DNA from: an uncultured Eubacterium sp.
Lineage (GTDB): Bacteria; Bacillota; Clostridia; Oscillospirales; Acutalibacteraceae
DNA length: 64,000 nt
Direction: 5' to 3'
Assembly (NCBI GenBank): GCA_900539325.1
Contig: UQCC01000011.1
Location: 15,842 to 79,841, forward strand
Part shown: piece by piece, positions 60,016 to 64,000 of the stretch
Layout: each line of letters opens with the position of its first letter
Numbering within the stretch: the first letter of the stretch is position 1
The notes under the pieces: model-generated
Database searches by the model: none
What the model saw: the letters and a program-made list of their open reading frames with translations, nothing else
What the model was told of the DNA's origin: nothing
Translations under genes and position numbers: made by a program

Positions 60016-60477
60016 CTAATATTCTATGCCTCGCCGTGCGGCAACGCCCTTATCATAAGGGTGCTTTTCTTTTTGAAAAAATGTTGCGTAATCGGCAAGG
60101 TCATATAATTCGCTCACCTTGTTATGCCCGGTTATGATATATTCTCTGTCCGATGAAAGCACTTTTTTCATACCGTCAACCGTCAAAAACTTTGGTATCA
60201 AATCCGAAAATTCATCAAGCACCACGACATCGGCAGATGAATTTTTTATATAATTAAGTGCACCGTCAACCCACACCTTATATTCATCACCCGGATTAAA
60301 TCCCAAATTATGGGGCGACGGATAAACCTCAAACGGCAAAGCCGACAACTCACTGCTTTGGTCATTCTTAAAAAACTGAACAAACAACACACTCATTCCC
60401 GCACCGTAAGCACGCATTGCCGCACCGACGGCAGAACAGGTTTTGCCCTTGCCGTAACCGTAATAATAATGAATCAT
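60016..60477 (-). CDS. Corrinoid adenosyltransferase (CobA/BtuR type)
   Basis: Makes adenosylcobalamin from cob(I)alamin and ATP. The 153-residue protein has the P-loop YYGYGKGKTCSAVGAAMRAYG, VLFVQFFK, VVVLDEFSD and ITGHN, all typical of CobA. It is shorter than the usual 180-200 residues, lacking part of the N-terminal cap. Its ATG overlaps the mreB stop (ATGA). It links the following ECF genes to corrinoid uptake. Confidence 0.92.
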   Translation of the reverse strand: MIHYYYGYGKGKTCSAVGAAMRAYGAGMSVLFVQFFKNDQSSELSALPFEVYPSPHNLGFNPGDEYKVWVDGALNYIKNSSADVVVLDEFSDLIPKFLTVDGMKKVLSSDREYIITGHNKVSELYDLADYATFFQKEKHPYDKGVAARRGIEY

Positions 60478-61502
60478 TTTATTCTTACTTCTTCTTTTGT
60501 CTTGTATCTGTAACCGTAATTATCAAGAATGTGCATATTGTTAAGTGCAACGGTTGCGCCCTTGCCCACGCACAAATCAGGCATTGGATAAACCTCAACA
60601 TCAAGCCCGAGTGCTCTTTTAAACAGCTCGTCCATACCGTAAAGCTGTGCCGAACCGCCTGTCAAAATAACCTTTGACACCGTAATGTCCGCAATAAGCT
60701 GAGGAGATGTGCGTTCAAACATAATCTGTGCCGCCGCAGTGATTTCTGCAAGAAGCGGCTTCAGGCAATCATAGATTTCCTCACTTGTAACCTCAACGGT
60801 TCTCGGCAATCCGGTAACGGAACTTCTGCCGTTTACATTCATAGTAACCTGAGTTTCTCGAGGAACAGCACCGCCGATTTGCTTTTTGATTTCTTCCGCC
60901 GTGCGTACACCGATTAATACGGAATGATTGTCCTTCAAGTGCCTTACGATTTCATCATCAAAAGCGTTGCCGGCAACCTTAACGGTTTCGCATTGACTCA
61001 TTGAGCCTTGGCTGACAACCGCCATATCCGTTGTACCGCCGCCGATATTGATAACAAATGCACCGTTTGGCTGTTGAGGGTCAACCCCTGCGCCGAAAGC
61101 GGCACAAAGCGGTTCTTCTACAAGACACACGGAGCGTGCACCTGCAGAAATAATTACTGAGATAATCGTTCTTTTTTCAACATCGGTTGCAAGTGCCGGC
61201 ATAGACGCAACAACTCTCGGTTTGAATATACTCTTTTTTATAACTCTGCCGATAAAATATTTTATCATCTGAGCAGTCATATTGTATGAGCCGATAACGC
61301 CGTTTTTCAGCGGCTGTAAAACGGTAATTCCGTTTGGCTCTCTGCCCTCGAGATGATAAGCTCTTCTGCCTGCATATAAAATTTTCTCTGTTTCGGTATC
61401 ATAGGCAACATAACTCGGTTCGTTGATAACAACGCCTTTACCCGGCACGGTTATAACGACATTGCTTGTGCCCATATCAATTCCAAGGTCATAACCAAAC
61501 AT
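60474..61502 (-). CDS. mreB: Rod shape-determining protein MreB
   Basis: Bacterial actin that guides side-wall synthesis. The 342-residue protein has phosphate-1 loop GIDMGTSNVVI, VASMPALATDVEKRTI, the phosphate-2 loop FVINIGGGTTDMAVVS, EEIKKQIGGAVP and ILTGGSAQLYGMDEL. The sequence fits the MreB/Mbl group. Not accompanied by mreC or mreD; instead it heads the corrinoid operon. The ribosome site is weak. Confidence 0.93.
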   Translation of the reverse strand: MFGYDLGIDMGTSNVVITVPGKGVVINEPSYVAYDTETEKILYAGRRAYHLEGREPNGITVLQPLKNGVIGSYNMTAQMIKYFIGRVIKKSIFKPRVVASMPALATDVEKRTIISVIISAGARSVCLVEEPLCAAFGAGVDPQQPNGAFVINIGGGTTDMAVVSQGSMSQCETVKVAGNAFDDEIVRHLKDNHSVLIGVRTAEEIKKQIGGAVPRETQVTMNVNGRSSVTGLPRTVEVTSEEIYDCLKPLLAEITAAAQIMFERTSPQLIADITVSKVILTGGSAQLYGMDELFKRALGLDVEVYPMPDLCVGKGATVALNNMHILDNYGYRYKTKEEVRIK

Positions 61503-61563
61503 AATTTACACCATTTATATAACTTATTTTTTCAATACTTTTAAATATTTTACAATAGCATAC

Positions 61564-63792
61564 CTAAAAAGTCAACAAATCATCATTATCATTGCTCTCA
61601 ATAAAATATTTGAGTGCACTGAATCGGCGTGACTTTTTGTCATTTTGCACCATCTGCCTTACGCCCTGCTCGTTGCCGACAAGGACAAGAAGCTTTTTTG
61701 CCCTTGTAAGTGCGGTATAAAACAAATTTCTGTAAGCAAGTTTTGGCGGAACGGACAGCACAGGCATAACCACGGCGTTAAACTCACTGCCCTGCGATTT
61801 ATGCACCGTCATTGCATACGCAAGCTCAAGTTCCTTAACATTTTCAACGCTGTACATAGCCTCTTTGTCATCGTATCGAACATTGATAATATCATTTGCC
61901 TTGTCAATTCTTGTCAAAATTCCTATATCGCCGTTAAAAACACCCGTTCCCGTTTCTCCGATTTTAAACCACGGAACATCGTAATTGTTCTTAATCTGCA
62001 TAACACGGTCGCCCTCACGAAGAGTGTAACCTTTATAGCGGATTTCGTGCTTATCCTTTGACGGAGGATTAATTTTCGCCTGCAAAATCGCATTGATATT
62101 TTGTGTGCCCACCTCGCCCATTCTGCTCGGACAAAGCACCTGAATGTCACCCATAGGGTCAAATCCGTATCCTGCCGGGAGTCTTTGAGTTACAAGGTCA
62201 AGGATTTTTTTCTGTGCATTATATCGTGAATTTTCTCTAAGCAAAAAGAAATCGCTTTCTGCCGAATTGTCAAACTCGGGCATTTCGCCCCTTACAACTC
62301 GGTGAGCATTTGTAACAATTTTGCTTTTCATAGCCTGACGGAAAACCTTATCAAGTGTTACCACAGGCAAAACTCCGCTGTCTATCATATCTCGAAGAAC
62401 ATTGCCGGCACCGACAGGCGGAAGCTGATCTTGGTCGCCCACCATAATCAATCGGCAATGAAGCGGCAAAGCGTCAAGAAGTGCCGCAAAGAGAGTAACA
62501 TCCACCATGGAAAGTTCATCGATAATCACCGCATCATAATCAAGCGGATTTTTTAAATCATGAACAAAGCTTTGGGTGTTTTCGCCCTCTTTGTACTCCA
62601 CTTCAAGAAGTCTATGGATAGTTTTTGCTTCGCTTCCCGTAAGTTCTTCCATTCGCTGTGCGGCTCTGCCGGTCGGAGCGGCAAGTGCAACCTTGAGATT
62701 GCGGTTTTTCATAAGCTGAATTATGCCTTTAACCGTAGTGGTTTTACCCGTACCCGGACCGCCCGTAAGTATAAGAAGTCCCTTTGATACGGCATATTCG
62801 ATAGCCGTTCTCTGCTTTTCGTCAAATTTTATCTTACTGCTTTCTTCAAAAGCATAAATCTCGCTAGGATGAATTTCATTTTCGCTCGGCGGATATTCAA
62901 CCATGATTTTTATACGGTCGGCAATTCCTCGTTCTGCGTGATAAATTTCGGGCAAAAAGAGAAAATCTCTGTCATAAACTTTACGCTGAATAACAGCTTT
63001 AGACTCAATCGCATTATCAATCGAAATCTCTACGGCGTCATCATCACAGCAGAGCAATTCCTTTGCCGGTTCTATTATTTTATCACGGGGTATACAGGTG
63101 TGACCGTTGCCGAGATTGTGATGAAGAATATAACAAACAGCGGCTTGAGCACGGTAGGTAAACGGCGGTTTATCCTGCAAATTATCGGCAATTTGTTCTG
63201 CCTTATCAAAGGTTATTCCCGTTTCGGCACCTATGAGTGCATACGGATTTGCCGTGATGAAGTCCATCGCCTCACCTTTCAGCAAATTATATGTTTTGAT
63301 GGCTTCGTTTTGAGAAAGTCCGAGGTTTGTAAGTCCAATAAGTGTTTCTCTTGCGGCAAACTGAGATTTAAAGTTTTTGCAAATTTCTCTTGCTTTTGCA
63401 CTTGAAATTCCTTTGATTGTTGCAAGTCGAGCCGGGTCGTTTTCAAGCACATCAAAGGTTTGTGTGCCAAATTTTTCAACAATTTTGGTTGCCGTTGCGG
63501 GTCCGATTCCCCTAATAATTCCCGACGAAAGATACTTCAATATTCCGCCTGCATCCGCAGGGAGAGTTTGAACAGCCGTTTCAGCCTTAAATTGCCTGCC
63601 GAAAGACGGGTGAAAAGACCACACGCCTCTGCATTCAATCTCAGCGCCTATGGCGAGTTCTCCGACTGTGCCGACAACCGTAACACCTTCTTCACCGGTG
63701 TTCACCTCGGCAACGCAAAAGCCTGTGGTATCATTGTAAAACGAGATGTCCTCAACCGTTCCTATTAAAATGTCCTGAACTTCGTTTTCCAT
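61564..63792 (-). CDS. recD2: RecD2-type SF1 DNA helicase
   Basis: A 742-residue 5'-3' helicase of the RecD2/YrrC family. An N-terminal OB-like part precedes helix-hairpin-helix repeats (SSGIIRGIGPATATKIVEKFG, LATIKGISSAKAREI, LTNLGLSQNEAIKTY). The SF1B core follows: Walker A LTGGPGTGKTTTVKGI, AAPTGRAAQRM, Walker B DAVIIDELSMVDV, MVGDQDQLPPVG and the C-terminal VHKSQGSEF and YTALTRAKKLLVLVG. Involved in recombination or repair without RecBC. AGGT site before the ATG. Confidence 0.94.
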   Translation of the reverse strand: MENEVQDILIGTVEDISFYNDTTGFCVAEVNTGEEGVTVVGTVGELAIGAEIECRGVWSFHPSFGRQFKAETAVQTLPADAGGILKYLSSGIIRGIGPATATKIVEKFGTQTFDVLENDPARLATIKGISSAKAREICKNFKSQFAARETLIGLTNLGLSQNEAIKTYNLLKGEAMDFITANPYALIGAETGITFDKAEQIADNLQDKPPFTYRAQAAVCYILHHNLGNGHTCIPRDKIIEPAKELLCCDDDAVEISIDNAIESKAVIQRKVYDRDFLFLPEIYHAERGIADRIKIMVEYPPSENEIHPSEIYAFEESSKIKFDEKQRTAIEYAVSKGLLILTGGPGTGKTTTVKGIIQLMKNRNLKVALAAPTGRAAQRMEELTGSEAKTIHRLLEVEYKEGENTQSFVHDLKNPLDYDAVIIDELSMVDVTLFAALLDALPLHCRLIMVGDQDQLPPVGAGNVLRDMIDSGVLPVVTLDKVFRQAMKSKIVTNAHRVVRGEMPEFDNSAESDFFLLRENSRYNAQKKILDLVTQRLPAGYGFDPMGDIQVLCPSRMGEVGTQNINAILQAKINPPSKDKHEIRYKGYTLREGDRVMQIKNNYDVPWFKIGETGTGVFNGDIGILTRIDKANDIINVRYDDKEAMYSVENVKELELAYAMTVHKSQGSEFNAVVMPVLSVPPKLAYRNLFYTALTRAKKLLVLVGNEQGVRQMVQNDKKSRRFSALKYFIESNDNDDLLTF

Positions 63793-63834
63793 ATCCGTAC
63801 CTCAAAATCTGCTTCTATTATAGCAACAAAAAGT

Positions 63835-63854
63835 GGTATAGGCAAGCCTATACC
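63835..63854. repeat. 20-bp perfect palindrome GGTATAGGCAAGCCTATACC
   Basis: Nine-base arms around AA, 43 bases before recD2. It shares the centre AGGCAAGCCT with the palindrome at 17533; a third relative (TATAGGttgCCTATA) is at about 50783. Confidence 0.6.
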
Positions 63855-63872
63855 AAACAAATTTAAAAATAT

Positions 63873-63902
63873 AAAAAAAGAGCAAAGCCGAAGTTTTGCT
63901 CT
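63873..63902 (-). terminator. Terminator of a minus-strand gene beyond the window
   Basis: AGAGCAAAAC, TTCG, GCTTTGCTCT followed by TTTTTTT on the minus strand. It must serve a gene whose body lies past 64000; 63903-64000 holds no credible coding sequence. Confidence 0.8.
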
Positions 63903-63906
63903 CAGA

Positions 63907-63935
63907 CTGTCGATAAAGTTCCTGAACCACGCCAA
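63907..63935. repeat. 29-base dispersed repeat, second copy
   Basis: Matches 50727-50755 at 27 of 29 bases (CTGTCGATAAAG, two variable bases, CCTGAACCACGCCAA). The following bases to 64000 contain small inverted repeats (CCCTTgtgtAAAGGG, GGTCTCctgtGGAGACC) and look like repeat sequence rather than a gene. Confidence 0.6.
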
Positions 63936-64000
63936 TAAAATAAACTAACCGCTTAATGCCTCCCTTGTGTAAAGGGTGCGGGTCTCCTGTGGAGACCTCT

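Noticed and set aside
61503..61563. Cobalamin riboswitch ahead of the corrinoid/ECF operon
   Set aside because: The 61-base gap holds no B12-box or room for the aptamer.

Overview
The window is about 64 kb of moderately AT-rich chromosome from a low-GC, spore-forming, anaerobic Firmicute. The evidence is a Spo0A gene, pyruvate:ferredoxin oxidoreductase, ECF-type vitamin transport, many lipoprotein solute-binding proteins, BspA-type LRR surface proteins and a partial dockerin-like repeat. A gut or rumen member of the Clostridia (Ruminococcaceae/Oscillospiraceae-like) fits best; the genus cannot be fixed from the sequence alone. Almost all of it is ordinary chromosome. I saw no rRNA, tRNA, CRISPR array, prophage or transposase.

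Layout. 1-5.5 kb: a tightly overlapping minus-strand operon dat - DUF4392 (D-glutamate cyclase) - pxpB - pxpC - DUF1445 - pxpA - alr, which reads as a D-glutamate/5-oxoproline to L-glutamate route. 5.7-8.7 kb: a thiamine-precursor ABC transporter (ThiXYZ-like) with a small thiamine-binding protein, behind a TPP riboswitch and terminator. 8.9-10.2 kb: a very AT-rich three-gene plus-strand patch (membrane-anchored protein, short exported Cys peptide, XRE regulator). 10.2-14.3 kb: rpe - DUF4015 - cadherin-like membrane protein - mgtE. 14.4-21 kb: two divergent polar amino-acid ABC transporters, one ending in a GH36 alpha-galactosidase. 21.2-24.6 kb: an MFS transporter coupled to an LRR membrane protein. 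24.7-29.8 kb: response regulator, histidine kinase, HtrA and a DUF815 ATPase.

29.9-31.7 kb: a GntR/FCD regulator and ilvC share an operator-like word in both promoters. 31.9-35.2 kb: a MacB/FtsX-type permease with an enlarged HlyD-type adaptor, without an ATPase. 35.4-39.6 kb: purE-purM-purN-IMP cyclohydrolase (PurO type)-purD. 39.8-42.9 kb: an LRR/dockerin-like secreted protein behind a zinc/cadmium-type ArsR sensor, then a histidine phosphatase. 42.9-45.5 kb: spo0A with two matching palindromes upstream, and a sortase-like protein that has lost its catalytic His, paired with a membrane protein. 45.6-49.1 kb: PFOR. 49.3-50.7 kb: a small membrane protein and an RluA-type pseudouridine synthase. 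50.7-51.0 kb: a 305-bp non-coding element with 36-bp inverted ends. 51.0-55.3 kb: MFS sugar symporter, iron alcohol dehydrogenase and cytoplasmic GH29 alpha-fucosidase. 55.5-57.0 kb: DUF523, lipoprotein and sugar O-acetyltransferase. 57.0-61.5 kb: mreB followed by corrinoid adenosyltransferase and a complete ECF transporter, probably for cobalamin. 61.6-63.8 kb: RecD2-type helicase.

Most promising points: the seven-gene D-glutamate/oxoproline operon, whose split cyclase homologues and stereochemistry leave an open enzymatic step; the GntR-ilvC shared operator together with an unusual KARI cofactor loop; the paired palindromes upstream of spo0A; the degenerate sortase pair; the metal-sensor/surface-protein operon; and the ATPase-less efflux pair with a zinc-ribbon insert. 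Functions are assigned from recognised motifs and gene order; no database search was possible.
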